The notes under the pieces were generated by a model. It searched no databases and had not been told where the DNA came from. It saw only the letters and a program-made list of their open reading frames with translations. A DNA stretch of 64,000 nucleotides from 2-12-FULL-60-25 sp003576745 (lineage in GTDB: Bacteria; Patescibacteriota; Patescibacteriia; 2-12-FULL-60-25): assembly GCA_030272835.1 (NCBI GenBank), contig SZOQ01000002.1:1-64000 (forward strand). The letters are read 5' to 3'. Made by a program: the position numbers and the translations under genes. Shown one piece after another: positions 26,012 through 34,681 of this stretch (position 1 is the stretch's first letter; each line of letters opens with the position of its first letter).

Positions 26012-26746
26012 GTGAAATACGCATGGATCTTTTTGGCGGCGATGTTTGCCGCGTGCAGTCTCGATCAGGAGGGGACGGCATTGTTCCCTTCGAATGATGC
26101 GGGAGACGGAGACGTGCAGGTTCCGCCGGACGGTTCCTGGCCGGACGTGAACATGGATGCCGACGGAGAAGCTGAAGCTTCTCTGCCGGACGCAGGACCG
26201 GACGCCGTTTTCGATGCGGAGGAGGATCAGGATGCGGATGCACCCCCCGATGCCTTCGCGGACGTGGTCGCGGATGTCGTCGAAGATGCCGTAACGGATG
26301 TCCAGCTGGATGCTCCGGTCGACGTGGTGCAGGACGCTCCCGTCGATACGGGGACGACCAATTGCCTCACAAAAGGCATTCGCGTCCGCTGGAAGCCCCC
26401 GACGGGGAGCGTGAATTCGCCCATCGTGCAGGCAAACGGAGCCGTCTCCAATCCGAACGACTTCAAAGCCATGTGTACGGCATCGCAGGATCTTGATCCG
26501 GATCCGTACATTTTCGACTGCTGTTTTACCACGACGTCGGCTCCGAAAAACACGCTCGTGTATTTCGACTTCGTCCTCATGAACAGCAATCATGCCTGCG
26601 GCATCAGCGGATGCCCGGTGCCATTCTCGCAATACGCGGTGTGGGCGGACGGCAAACTGCTGGTGGACTATGCCGTGACATTCCTTCCGGGATGCCAGGT
26701 TGCGGGGTCCTGCCCCTATGTCCTCCAGGCCTCGATTCCACCGTAA
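26012..26746 (+). CDS. Asp-rich lipoprotein with 8-Cys C-terminal domain, paralogue 1
   Basis: 244 aa from a GTG start set by AGGAGG five nt upstream. Signal peptide with lipobox FAAC, Cys15 lipidated. Residues 29-112 are an Asp-rich linker with an irregular Asp period of 3-4 (VDVVQDAPVD), probably an extended calcium-binding stalk. Residues 115-244 form a compact domain with eight Cys, GIRVRWKPP, FDCCF, CGISGCPVPFSQ and GCQVAGSC. The next gene has the same architecture and all eight Cys. It should sit on the outer face of the membrane. The domain is not one I recognise. Confidence 0.8.
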   Translation: MKYAWIFLAAMFAACSLDQEGTALFPSNDAGDGDVQVPPDGSWPDVNMDADGEAEASLPDAGPDAVFDAEEDQDADAPPDAFADVVADVVEDAVTDVQLDAPVDVVQDAPVDTGTTNCLTKGIRVRWKPPTGSVNSPIVQANGAVSNPNDFKAMCTASQDLDPDPYIFDCCFTTTSAPKNTLVYFDFVLMNSNHACGISGCPVPFSQYAVWADGKLLVDYAVTFLPGCQVAGSCPYVLQASIPP

Positions 26747-26768
26747 TATCGTGCCATTACGGCGCTTT

Positions 26769-26806
26769 GCCGCCTTCGGTCTACATCCGAGGGCGGCTTT
26801 CTTTTT
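26769..26806 (+). terminator. Terminator after lipoprotein 1
   Basis: GCCGCCTTCGG (26769-26779) pairs with CCGAGGGCGGC (26787-26797, one G-U), followed by TTTCTTTTT. Confidence 0.88.
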
Positions 26807-26924
26807 GAGGTCGACCGTCCGCCGACGGCGCATAGGGATTGCGGGGATGGAAATCACTTGTCTCCATGCGATCTGAACGAAACCTTTAAATCAAGAACGA
26901 ATTGTGGCATATGGTCAGGTTGGG

Positions 26925-26953
26925 TTGACATTTTCGCTTTTTCAAGGTATGTT
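26925..26953 (+). promoter_or_regulatory. Promoter of Asp-rich lipoprotein 2
   Basis: TTGACA (26925-26930), 17 bp, TATGTT (26948-26953). Confidence 0.75.
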
Positions 26954-27009
26954 ATTTTATTCCCGTGTTTCAGGATGTAATTGCGAGGGAAAAAAAGAGA
27001 GGAGAACAC

Positions 27010-27717
27010 GTGCGGAGGACCTTCACACATGCCGCAGTCATTCTGCTGTTTGCTGGGTGCAGCGGCGCAGAATTCACATCATCAGGGGATGAGCACGATG
27101 CACAAGCATTTGGCGACACCTCCCCCGAAGATGGCAAGGCAGACGTTCCATCGGATGCCAAACCGGATGCATCGCCGGATGCTCCGGGAGATGCGCCTGA
27201 AGATATTTCGTTTGATGTCGTCGAAGAGGATGCGCCGGACGATGCATCGGACGGCAAGCCGCCGTTCGACGCGCCCGCGGATGTTCCCGCGGAAACAGGC
27301 GACATCGAATGCGACATCACCGGCATCCGCGTTGCGTGGACGCCGCCGGATCTCAGCATCTACGGAGCTTCGTCCATTACTGGCGCCAAGGGCGGGATCG
27401 GCACCCTGTCGAATCCGAACATGACGGATTTCGCCTGCGGACCCGCAAAGGATCTCGAAACTGAACCGGACCGCTACGCATGCTGCTTCAGCTACGGCAA
27501 GGCCATGCCTGCCATGTCGGGGAAGGATCTTTTCTTCGACTTCCAGCTCTCGAACGGCAAAACGGCATGCAACACCACGGGATGCCCCGCGCCATTCACG
27601 CAGTTTTCCGTGAAGGTGGACGGACAGGCCGTGACGAGCATAAACGTGGCTCTCGAGGACCCGAATTGCCAGGTCGCCTCCGGGACCTGCAAATGGGTGC
27701 TCCATGTCGGGCTGTAG
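27010..27717 (+). CDS. Asp-rich lipoprotein with 8-Cys C-terminal domain, paralogue 2
   Basis: 235 aa from GTG, with GGAG five nt upstream. Signal peptide with lipobox FAGC (Cys17). Residues 27-92 are rich in Asp and Pro (DAKPDASPDAPGDAPED). Residues 97-235 align with paralogue 1: GIRVAWTPP, ACCFSYG, FFDFQLSNG, CNTTGCPAPFTQF, VDGQ and NCQVASGTC, with all eight Cys kept. Each paralogue has its own promoter and terminator, so they can be expressed independently. The function is unknown; surface adhesion or partner binding is inference. Confidence 0.8.
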   Translation: MRRTFTHAAVILLFAGCSGAEFTSSGDEHDAQAFGDTSPEDGKADVPSDAKPDASPDAPGDAPEDISFDVVEEDAPDDASDGKPPFDAPADVPAETGDIECDITGIRVAWTPPDLSIYGASSITGAKGGIGTLSNPNMTDFACGPAKDLETEPDRYACCFSYGKAMPAMSGKDLFFDFQLSNGKTACNTTGCPAPFTQFSVKVDGQAVTSINVALEDPNCQVASGTCKWVLHVGL

Positions 27718-27724
27718 CCTGCTT

Positions 27725-27763
27725 CGCCGCCTCCTTCCACTCGGATCGGGGCGGCGCTTTTTT
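27725..27763 (+). terminator. Terminator after lipoprotein 2
   Basis: CGCCGCCTC (27725-27733) pairs with GGGGCGGCG (27748-27756), then C and T6. Confidence 0.85.
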
Positions 27764-27777
27764 ATGTTTCGGTTCGT

Positions 27778-28030
27778 CCGATGGGGCGGGGAGTAGGGAG
27801 GGTTGCGTAGTTACGTAGGACGTAGTTGCATAGGACATACGCCATGCGGTGAGCGGGATGCGGGGGTGTGCAAAGAGTACGTAGGACGTGGTGCGTAGGG
27901 CGTAGGGGGAAGTGTACGTAGTTGCGTAGAACCCGCTGCCCTTGGCCCTTTGCCCTTGCGTCTACGTTCGTAGGTCCGTAAGACCGTAGGTTGTAGGTGA
28001 GCGGTTTCATCCTGAGTCCCGTAACCCACC
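27778..28030 (+). repeat. Modular intergenic repeat, copy 2
   Basis: Has TTGCGTAGTTACGTAGGACG words in two blocks, CATACGCCATGCGG words, CCCTTTGCCCTT, and the 8-nt-period tract GTTCGTAGGTCCGTAAGACC (27967-27986 and following), ending in CCCGTAACCCACCCC. The GGGGAG/CTCCCC hairpin is missing here. It lies between a terminator and the rpsB promoter. Confidence 0.75.
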
Positions 28031-28032
28031 CC

Positions 28033-28061
28033 TTGCTCATTTCAGCGCTTTTTGCTATCTT
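28033..28061 (+). promoter_or_regulatory. Promoter of rpsB-tsf
   Basis: TTGCTC (28033-28038), 17 bp, TATCTT (28056-28061). It implies a leader of about 155 nt. Confidence 0.6.
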
Positions 28062-28063
28062 CT

Positions 28064-28135
28064 TGGCACTCTCGGCCATCAGCTCCCGGGCATCGACTCG
28101 TTCTCGACGGACGGCAGCTGAGAGCCGAGAATCTA
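28064..28135 (+). promoter_or_regulatory. Folded leader of rpsB, possible autogenous S2 site
   Basis: CTCGGC and TCAGCT in the 5' half can pair with AGCTGA and GCCGAG in the 3' half (about 28070-28130), with an inner CGA/TCG stem. A long structured leader before rpsB fits ribosomal protein feedback control, which is inference. Confidence 0.4.
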
Positions 28136-28223
28136 AATCACCCATCGTCCCATCATTCCTTCTATGCCTTGTCCCGGCCGCCGGGATCCATAGGAGCGGG
28201 GCGAGAGGATCAAAGGAATTCAT

Positions 28224-28994
28224 ATGCCAAATATCCCAACGCTTCTTGAGTTGCTCCAGGCGGGCGTCCACTTTGGTCACCAGACATCGAAGTGGCATCC
28301 GAAAATGGAGAAGTATATTTTCGGGGAACGCCAGGGCATTCATATTATTGACCTGGAAAAAACCCAAAGCGCGCTTGAAAAAGCGCTTGAGTTCGCCAGG
28401 AAAACTGCCGCACGCGGAGGAGTCGTTCTTTTCGTCGGCACTAAAAAGCAGGCCATGGAAGCCGTAAAGAAATCGGCCGAATATTGCGGCATGCCATATG
28501 TGAACAAGCGCTGGCTGGGAGGAACGCTGACGAATTACGTGAACATGGCGCAGCTTTTGCGGAAATATAAGGATCTCAAGCGAAAATTGGAAAAAGGCGA
28601 GCTTGTCGGCAAATACACGAAATTCGAACAGCAAAAATTTGCCGAGCAGGTGGCCAAATACGATATGGAAATTGGCGGACTCGCAGAACTCACGCGCATT
28701 CCGGACGCCGTGTTCATTTTAGATATTCGCAAGGATAAGACAGCCATTACCGAAGCCAACCGCCGTGGCGTCAGCGTGATCGCCGTGTGCGACACGAATG
28801 TGAATCCGGAACAGGTGGATTATCCGATTCCGGCAAATGATGATGCGATTAAATCTATCGAGCTTCTAAGTCAGCTCGTGGCTGAAGCGATTCGTGAAGG
28901 CCGCGATGAATGGGAGAAGAACCGCGCGAAACTCGGCGGGACGTTGGTTACGGCGCCGTCGGCCGCTATGCCCGAAAAAACATCATCCGTATGA
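28224..28994 (+). CDS. rpsB: 30S ribosomal protein S2
   Basis: 256 aa. It starts MPNIPTLLELLQAGVHFGHQ and carries KWHPKMEKYIFGERQGIHII, WLGGTLTN and AVCDTN, all standard S2 stretches. SD AAAGGA lies 8 nt before the ATG. Its stop overlaps the tsf start (ATGA), the usual rpsB-tsf coupling. Confidence 0.98.
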   Translation: MPNIPTLLELLQAGVHFGHQTSKWHPKMEKYIFGERQGIHIIDLEKTQSALEKALEFARKTAARGGVVLFVGTKKQAMEAVKKSAEYCGMPYVNKRWLGGTLTNYVNMAQLLRKYKDLKRKLEKGELVGKYTKFEQQKFAEQVAKYDMEIGGLAELTRIPDAVFILDIRKDKTAITEANRRGVSVIAVCDTNVNPEQVDYPIPANDDAIKSIELLSQLVAEAIREGRDEWEKNRAKLGGTLVTAPSAAMPEKTSSV

Positions 28995-29602
28995 TTGACG
29001 CAAAAACCGTCGCCGACCTGCGCGCCCGAACCGGGGCCGGCATCGTTGACTGCAAAAAAGCTTTGGAGGCCGCCGGCGGGGATATGGAAAAGGCCGTCGA
29101 GGAGCTCCGTAAAAGCGGGGCCATGAAAGCTGCAAAAAAATCCGCAGAACGGGAAACGGCAGAGGGCCTCATCCACGCCTATATTCACTCCGACGGAAAA
29201 ATCGGAGCCATGATCGAGCTTCAATGCGAAACGGATTTCGTTGCGCGGAATGCGGATTTTCGACAGCTGGCGCATGATCTCGCGATGCAGATTGTCGCGA
29301 CTGATCCCGAATGGATATCACCGGACGACATCCCGGCCGAACGTGTCGAGGCTATGAAATCGCAATACCAGAGCGAAATAGCCGAAGAAAGCAGGCCGGA
29401 AGACATCAAACGGAAAATCGTCGAAGGGAAATTGGCAAAATGGTACGAAGAAGCGACGCTCATGAAACAGCCTTGGGTGAAAGACGATAGCAAAACTATC
29501 GAGTCCTTGATTCAGGAACGGATCGCGACGATCGGAGAAAAAATCGTGATTGCGCGTTTTGTGCGCTATCGGCTGTCGGCCGAAGGAAAAAAGGTTTGCT
29601 GA
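28991..29602 (+). CDS. tsf: Elongation factor Ts
   Basis: 203 aa. The N-terminal UBA-like domain (VADLRARTGAGIVDCKKALE) binds EF-Tu. The TDFVARN motif (about residue 80), whose Asp and Phe drive nucleotide exchange, is intact. The C-terminal part is short, as in compact EF-Ts forms. The ATG at 28991 overlaps the rpsB stop. It is followed by an intrinsic terminator. Confidence 0.97.
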   Translation: MIDAKTVADLRARTGAGIVDCKKALEAAGGDMEKAVEELRKSGAMKAAKKSAERETAEGLIHAYIHSDGKIGAMIELQCETDFVARNADFRQLAHDLAMQIVATDPEWISPDDIPAERVEAMKSQYQSEIAEESRPEDIKRKIVEGKLAKWYEEATLMKQPWVKDDSKTIESLIQERIATIGEKIVIARFVRYRLSAEGKKVC

Positions 29603-29610
29603 AGGATCGG

Positions 29611-29640
29611 AACCTCTCTCGCATATGTGAGGGAGGTTTT
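29611..29640 (+). terminator. Terminator of rpsB-tsf
   Basis: AACCTCTCTC (29611-29620) pairs with GAGGGAGGTT (29629-29638, one G-U), followed by TT. Confidence 0.75.
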
Positions 29641-29767
29641 GCATTCAGGAAGGAAATACGGATCCGGCTCGTAGTGTTTGGAAGTTGGTTTTTACGTATC
29701 GATACTTGGGAATATCTGCGATGCATCTATCTTTTTCGAACGTGTTGCGATGAATGTATCCGTTGAA

Positions 29768-29862
29768 GTGTTCCTGCGTTCCAGCGTTTTAGGGTTCCAG
29801 GGTTTCGTATTCCTGACCGCGGAACTCCGGGGCTCTGAAACCCTAAACCAAATGTGACCCGC
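29768..29862. repeat. AACCCTAAAAC-type intergenic repeat, reverse-oriented copy
   Basis: GTTCCAGCGTTTTAGGGTTC reads as the complement of the GAACCCTAAAACTCTGGAAC element at about 43500 and 63080, and the 3' part has GAAACCCTAAACC. It lies in the 300-bp spacer after tsf, where otherwise only the tsf terminator and a -10 box (TATGAT, 29883-29888) before the next gene are seen. Confidence 0.55.
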
Positions 29863-29902
29863 GGGCAATCTTTCGTTTGTGGTATGATATGCGTCGTTGA
29901 TT

Positions 29903-30100
29903 ATGTCGAAACTCGTCGAAAAGGTGAAAGAGACGCTGACGCCGCACCTCCGCCACAGGGTGTCGGTGCACGGCTCCATGATCACCGCCATGTGGATTTC
30001 GTTCGTTATCCTTTCTCTGGCATACGCCATGGGCCTGCTTGCGCTCTATATGCGCATTCTTCGCCTCGAAGATATTCTTCGGACACTCGGGTCGGCGTAG
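29903..30100 (+). CDS. 65-aa single-helix membrane protein
   Basis: A Lys/Glu/His-rich N-terminal helix (about 1-22), one membrane helix (about 26-50: MITAMWISFVILSLAYAMGLLALY) and a short charged tail. Not recognised. A terminator follows directly, and a TATGAT box lies 14 nt upstream of the ATG. Confidence 0.6.
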   Translation: MSKLVEKVKETLTPHLRHRVSVHGSMITAMWISFVILSLAYAMGLLALYMRILRLEDILRTLGSA

Positions 30101-30116
30101 CGTGGGGCGATAGGAG

Positions 30117-30145
30117 GGGAGGGCGCGAGAAGCGCCTCCGTTTTT
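30117..30145 (+). terminator. Terminator before gap
   Basis: GGGAGGGCGC (30117-30126) pairs with GCGCCTCC (30132-30139) with one bulged G, then GTTTTTATTT. Confidence 0.7.
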
Positions 30146-30178
30146 ATTTCCGTATATCTCGGTGTATCATGTGGGAAT

Positions 30179-31183
30179 ATGACACGCATTGCCATTAATG
30201 GATTCGGTCGTATCGGCCGGAATACGTTTAAAGCCGGTCTTGGGAAGCCCGGTTTCCAGGTGGTCGCCATTAACGATCTTACGGATACAAACACGCTCGC
30301 GCACTTGTTGAAGCACGACACGACGTATCGGACATACCACAAGACGGTGAGCTACAATGAAAAACATCTGATCGTGGATGGAAAAAAGATTCCGGTGTTC
30401 GCCGAGCGCGACCCGGGCGCGCTTCCATGGAAGAAATTGAAGGTCGACGTGGTGTTGGAATGCACGGGCATTTTTACTTCTGAAGAAAAAGCCATGCCGC
30501 ATATTGCGGCGGGAGCAAAGCGCGTCATCATTTCCGCTCCCTCAAAGGGAGGATATGTCCCGACGCAGGTTATCGGCGTCACCAAGGGAGCGCCGAAGGA
30601 TGCGAAGATTTTGAACAATGCCTCGTGTACCACGAACAGCGTCGCGCCGGTCACCGCCGTCATGGATGAGGCCTTCGGCGTCCGAAAAGCGTTCATGACG
30701 ACCATCCATTCCTATACTGCGGACCAGAATCTTCAGGACGGGCCGCATCGCGACTTGCGGCGCGCGCGAGCGGCGGCGCAGAATATTGTTCCGACCACCA
30801 CAGGTGCTGCCATCGCAACAACCGAGGCGATCCCTTCTTTGAAGAACAAGTTTGACGGCATTTCGATCCGTGTTCCGACCATTACGGTTTCCTTGTCAGA
30901 CTTTACGTTTCTCCTGAAAAAGAAGGTGACCGTCGACCTCGTGAAGAACGCTTTTACAAAGGCGGCCGCATCGCCCAGATGGAAGGGGATTCTTGAGGTG
31001 ACGGACGAACCGCTCGTCTCCAGCGATTTTATTGGAAGTTCCGCGTCTGCCGTTGTCGATTTGCCGTTCACGTATGTCATCGACGGAGACTTCGTAAAAG
31101 TACTTGCATGGTATGACAATGAATGGGGGTATTCTCATCGGCTGGCCGAGCTGGCCATGCAGGTGATGAAGTCATACAGGTAA
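30179..31183 (+). CDS. gap: Glyceraldehyde-3-phosphate dehydrogenase
   Basis: 334 aa. NAD-binding INGFGRIGRN, catalytic Cys150 in NASCTTN and His177 (TTIHSYT), and the C-terminal WYDNEWGY are intact. It makes 1,3-bisphosphoglycerate, which the next gene (pgk) uses. A TATCAT box 8 nt before the ATG and no SD suggest a leaderless mRNA. No terminator hairpin follows; a modular repeat copy does. Confidence 0.97.
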   Translation: MTRIAINGFGRIGRNTFKAGLGKPGFQVVAINDLTDTNTLAHLLKHDTTYRTYHKTVSYNEKHLIVDGKKIPVFAERDPGALPWKKLKVDVVLECTGIFTSEEKAMPHIAAGAKRVIISAPSKGGYVPTQVIGVTKGAPKDAKILNNASCTTNSVAPVTAVMDEAFGVRKAFMTTIHSYTADQNLQDGPHRDLRRARAAAQNIVPTTTGAAIATTEAIPSLKNKFDGISIRVPTITVSLSDFTFLLKKKVTVDLVKNAFTKAAASPRWKGILEVTDEPLVSSDFIGSSASAVVDLPFTYVIDGDFVKVLAWYDNEWGYSHRLAELAMQVMKSYR

Positions 31184-31189
31184 CGATTG

Positions 31190-31310
31190 GGCCGTGAGCC
31201 ATACGGTTTGCGGGATGCGTAGTACATAGGACGTGGTTGCGTAGGAGGAGCATAATTCTACCCGAACCCCGTTCCCTTTGCCATTAGCCCCTTTTTCCCA
31301 ATTGCCCTCT
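31190..31310 (+). repeat. Modular intergenic repeat, copy 3
   Basis: GAGCCATACGG, GATGCGTAGTACATAGGACG, GGTTGCGTAGGAGGAGCATA, then TTCTACCCGAACCCCGTTCC and CCCAATTGCCC. It begins 7 bp after the gap stop and ends at the pgk ATG. Confidence 0.75.
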
Positions 31311-31311
31311 C

Positions 31312-32619
31312 ATGAAACTTCGAACGCTTTCATTGACCAGTCGCTATGGCTGTGCCCGGGCCTATGTCCGGGTTGACTGGAATATCCCCCTCACGGGAAC
31401 ACCCGGAACAGGGGAATTATTGAAGATCGCCAGATCCCTCCCTTTGCTCGAAGCGCTGCATGCGCATGGCGTTATTGCGATCGTGCTGACGCATCTCGGC
31501 CGGCCGAAGCATCGGGAGGAAAAATATTCTACCCGTAAACTTGCCGGTATTGTCGGGGCCTATACGGGATTGCCGATCAAGTTTTTGGACGCGGATGTTT
31601 CCACCGAGCGCGGCCGGGCGGAGTATGCCAAGCGGTTGGATCGACTCGTTCCGGGCGACATAGCGCTGCTTGAGAATGTCCGTTTTCAGCCGGGCGAAGA
31701 CACGAATGATCCAAAGCTTATTCGTGCCTATGCGGAGCACGCAGATTTTTTCATCAATGATGCGTTTGCTTCCTGCCATCGTGTTCACGCAACTGTGGTG
31801 GGCCTGGCAAACGTTCTCCCGTCCTATGCGGGACCGGCGCTTCAAGAGGAGGTGCGCAAGCTAGAGCCGCTTATAAAACGTCCGAAGCGTCCGTACTATG
31901 CTTTTATCGGCGGCGCCAAGCTCAGCACCAAGATTCCTGTTATCGAACGGCTACTCAAGGTCGCGGACAAGGTTTTTGTGGGCGGAGCCATGGCTCACCC
32001 TTTTTATGTGGCGCAAAAAAAGCGCGTCGGAAAGTCCTTGCTGGACAGGGAAGAGATTCCGATCGCGAAAAAGCTCCTAAAACAGAAGAAGCTCTACCTT
32101 CCTGTCGACGCATGCGTTGCCGAGAAACTTTCGTCCAGGGCGCGTCCGCGATGCGTTCGCCTGTCCGGTATTACGTCTTCAGACATTATCGGCGACATTG
32201 GGACGGAAACCATGAAGATCTGGGCGCAGGAGATTCGCCATGCGAAGACGCTTGCGTGGAATGGACCGTTTGGCGTGACTGAATTGCCGGCTTTTTCGCA
32301 CGGTTCGCTCGTGATCGGCCGGGCTATCGCGTCCCGCGCCAAGGGGGCGGCCTACGGGGTGGCGGGGGGCGGGGATACCCTGCCGGTTGTGGAACGGACA
32401 GGCATGAAGGAATGGTTTGATTGGATTTCGACGGGCGGAGGGGCTATGCTTGAATTCATTGCATTGGGCGGGATGCTTCCGGGCTTAAAGCCTTTGATCG
32501 GAAAAGGGAAAGTCTTTCGAGGAATGAGCGCAAGCGTGCAATGCGATCCGCAGAATGTTCCAGCACCAAGGCCGCTTGCCGCGACTCCAAAGAGGCGGTC
32601 CAACAGAACGCGAAAATAG
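31312..32619 (+). CDS. pgk: Phosphoglycerate kinase
   Basis: 435 aa, slightly longer than usual owing to a basic C-terminal tail (about 405-435). Substrate-binding VRVDWNIPL and THLGRP, then LLENVRF, the nucleotide-loop GGAKLSTKI and GGGDTLPVVE plus STGGGAMLEF are all present. It makes ATP from 1,3-bisphosphoglycerate. The modular repeat lies directly before the ATG, with no SD visible. Confidence 0.95.
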   Translation: MKLRTLSLTSRYGCARAYVRVDWNIPLTGTPGTGELLKIARSLPLLEALHAHGVIAIVLTHLGRPKHREEKYSTRKLAGIVGAYTGLPIKFLDADVSTERGRAEYAKRLDRLVPGDIALLENVRFQPGEDTNDPKLIRAYAEHADFFINDAFASCHRVHATVVGLANVLPSYAGPALQEEVRKLEPLIKRPKRPYYAFIGGAKLSTKIPVIERLLKVADKVFVGGAMAHPFYVAQKKRVGKSLLDREEIPIAKKLLKQKKLYLPVDACVAEKLSSRARPRCVRLSGITSSDIIGDIGTETMKIWAQEIRHAKTLAWNGPFGVTELPAFSHGSLVIGRAIASRAKGAAYGVAGGGDTLPVVERTGMKEWFDWISTGGGAMLEFIALGGMLPGLKPLIGKGKVFRGMSASVQCDPQNVPAPRPLAATPKRRSNRTRK

Positions 32620-32647
32620 ACTTTATTCTATTCTTTATACCAAATCT

Positions 32648-33400
32648 ATGATTCCTCCCAAATATCTCAGTGTTATTGCCGCCATTCTTTTGGCGGTTTT
32701 GACCGCGTTTGTTGGCGTGAAGACGTGGAATGCGTACAGCGAGCATGACACCATCGGCCGTCCGCCGGATGTGCGAGATACCATTACCATTAACGGCGAA
32801 GGAAAAATGACTTCGCGTCCGGATATCGCGCGCGTCTCGCTCGGCATGATTTCCGAAGGCAGGGACGTTCCGACCACGCAAAAATCCAATACGGATCAGG
32901 TGAATGCTATTACCAAGGCGATTGAAGCGCTTGGTGTCAAAGAACAGGATATTCAAACGAGCAACTATCAGATTTTTCCTCAATACGATTATACGGACGG
33001 CAAGCAGGTGCTGCGCGGCTATCAGGTGAGCCAAACGTTGGATGTGAAAATCCGCGATCTGAATTCCATCGGAACTATTTTAGCCAAGGCGGGCGAACTC
33101 GGCTCGAATCAGGTGTATGGCGTTACCTTTGACATTGACGATCCTGTAGAGCTTCAAAGGGAGGCGCGAATCAAAGCCATCGAAGACGCAAACGAAAAGG
33201 CGAAGGAGCTTGCAAAACAGCTTGGGGTGAATGTGGTTCGCGTGGTCGGATTTTATGAGGATCTCGGCGGCGTGCCGCCGGTTCCGTATTTCCGCGGATA
33301 TGCCGCCGAGGGCATGGGCGGAGGCGAAGGCGTGCCGGATGTGAAGCCGGGTTCGTTCGACGTTACGTCGAATGTGAGCATTACGTACGAAATCCGCTAA
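32648..33400 (+). CDS. SIMPL domain (DUF541) membrane-anchored protein
   Basis: 250 aa. One N-terminal membrane helix (about 5-27) and then a SIMPL domain: ITINGEGKMTSRPDIARVSLG at the start and GYQVSQTLDVKIRDLNSIGTIL in the middle. The family is exported and of unclear function. A TATACC box 6 nt before the ATG suggests a leaderless start. Between pgk and eno on the same strand. Confidence 0.85.
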   Translation: MIPPKYLSVIAAILLAVLTAFVGVKTWNAYSEHDTIGRPPDVRDTITINGEGKMTSRPDIARVSLGMISEGRDVPTTQKSNTDQVNAITKAIEALGVKEQDIQTSNYQIFPQYDYTDGKQVLRGYQVSQTLDVKIRDLNSIGTILAKAGELGSNQVYGVTFDIDDPVELQREARIKAIEDANEKAKELAKQLGVNVVRVVGFYEDLGGVPPVPYFRGYAAEGMGGGEGVPDVKPGSFDVTSNVSITYEIR

Positions 33401-33418
33401 TTGTCCATTCATGAGTAT

Positions 33419-34681
33419 ATGATCGGCGCCCGCATTTCTTCCATTCGCGCCAGAGAAGTACTCGACTCCAGGGGAAATCCGACTGTTGCATGCCGCGTGA
33501 CATTGAGTTCAGGCGCTTCCGCGGAATCCATGGTCCCCTCCGGGGCTTCCACGGGCGTTCATGAAGTGCTAGAGCTTCGGGATGGCGGCAAGCGCTATGG
33601 GGGAAAAGGCGTCTTGAAAGCTGTAAAGAATGTAAATACGACTATCGCAAGAGCTGTGAGGGGGACGGACGCATCCAAGCAGCAAAAAATCGATTATGCG
33701 ATGATCGCGCTCGACGGGACCGAGAATAAATCGAAACTCGGAGCGAATGCTGTTCTGGCTGTCTCGCTTGCCGCGGCGCAGGCGTTGGCCATACATCGGC
33801 GTATGCCGCTCTGGAAGTCGCTCCGTAAAACGTTCAATTTTCCCAAAGCGGCGTCTTTACCCATGCCGACGATGAATGTGCTGAACGGCGGCGCGCATGC
33901 CAATTGGTCGTTGGACGTGCAGGAGTGCATGATCGTGCCACGGCAGAGAAACATGGCGGAGCGCGTCCGCGCGGGCGCTGAAGTCTTTCATGTGCTGAAG
34001 GCGCTTCTAAAGAATTCAGGATATCCCACGACAGTGGGGGATGAAGGGGGATTTGCTCCGAAACTCAAAAACGTAGAAGAGGCTTTCATGCTTCTTGTGA
34101 AAGCCATTCGCAAGGCGGGGTATCGTCCCGGCACGGACATTGCGCTCGCAACCGACGTTGCCAGTTCGGAAATGTACGATAAGCGCGATAAAAAATATCA
34201 TTTCAAAACCGAAAACAAGGTCTATTCCGCAAAGCGTCTTCTCCAGCGGTATCTCGAATGGCAAAAGGCATATCCCCTTATTTTGATCGAAGACCCCTTC
34301 GGGGAAGATGACTGGGATTCTTGGAAAATGGCGCTTCCATCGCTCTCGAAAAAATCCCTTGTCGTCGGCGATGACTTTTTCGTCACGAATGTGAAGAGGC
34401 TCAAGCGGGGCATTCAGGAAAAGGCCGCGAATGCAATTCTCATCAAACCGAATCAGATCGGGTCTCTTACCGAGACCGTCGATGCCATTACGACGGCGCA
34501 AAAAGCCGGATTTGCCGTTATTATCTCGCACCGTTCCGGTGAAACCGAGGACACGACTATCGCGGATCTCGCCGTGGCATGCAGCGCGGAGCATATCAAG
34601 ACTGGATCGCTTTCACGGTCAGACCGCGTGGCCAAATATAACCGTCTGCTTGCTATCGAACAGGAAATGGGGAGGGGGTAG
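33419..34681 (+). CDS. eno: Enolase
   Basis: 420 aa. It converts 2-phosphoglycerate to PEP. AREVLDSRGNPTV, PSGASTG, GDEGGFAP (catalytic Glu), metal ligands in LIEDPFGEDD and GDDFF, and SHRSGETED are intact. The ATG at 33419 is preferred to a TTG at 33401. The TAG stop lies in a G-rich stretch (ATGGGGAGGGGGTAGGG) that merges directly into the modular repeat; no terminator hairpin follows. Confidence 0.97.
   Translation: MIGARISSIRAREVLDSRGNPTVACRVTLSSGASAESMVPSGASTGVHEVLELRDGGKRYGGKGVLKAVKNVNTTIARAVRGTDASKQQKIDYAMIALDGTENKSKLGANAVLAVSLAAAQALAIHRRMPLWKSLRKTFNFPKAASLPMPTMNVLNGGAHANWSLDVQECMIVPRQRNMAERVRAGAEVFHVLKALLKNSGYPTTVGDEGGFAPKLKNVEEAFMLLVKAIRKAGYRPGTDIALATDVASSEMYDKRDKKYHFKTENKVYSAKRLLQRYLEWQKAYPLILIEDPFGEDDWDSWKMALPSLSKKSLVVGDDFFVTNVKRLKRGIQEKAANAILIKPNQIGSLTETVDAITTAQKAGFAVIISHRSGETEDTTIADLAVACSAEHIKTGSLSRSDRVAKYNRLLAIEQEMGRG

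Noticed and set aside
33401..33418. TTG start for enolase at 33401
   Set aside because: The ATG at 33419 gives the normal N-terminus, and the upstream six codons are not conserved-looking.
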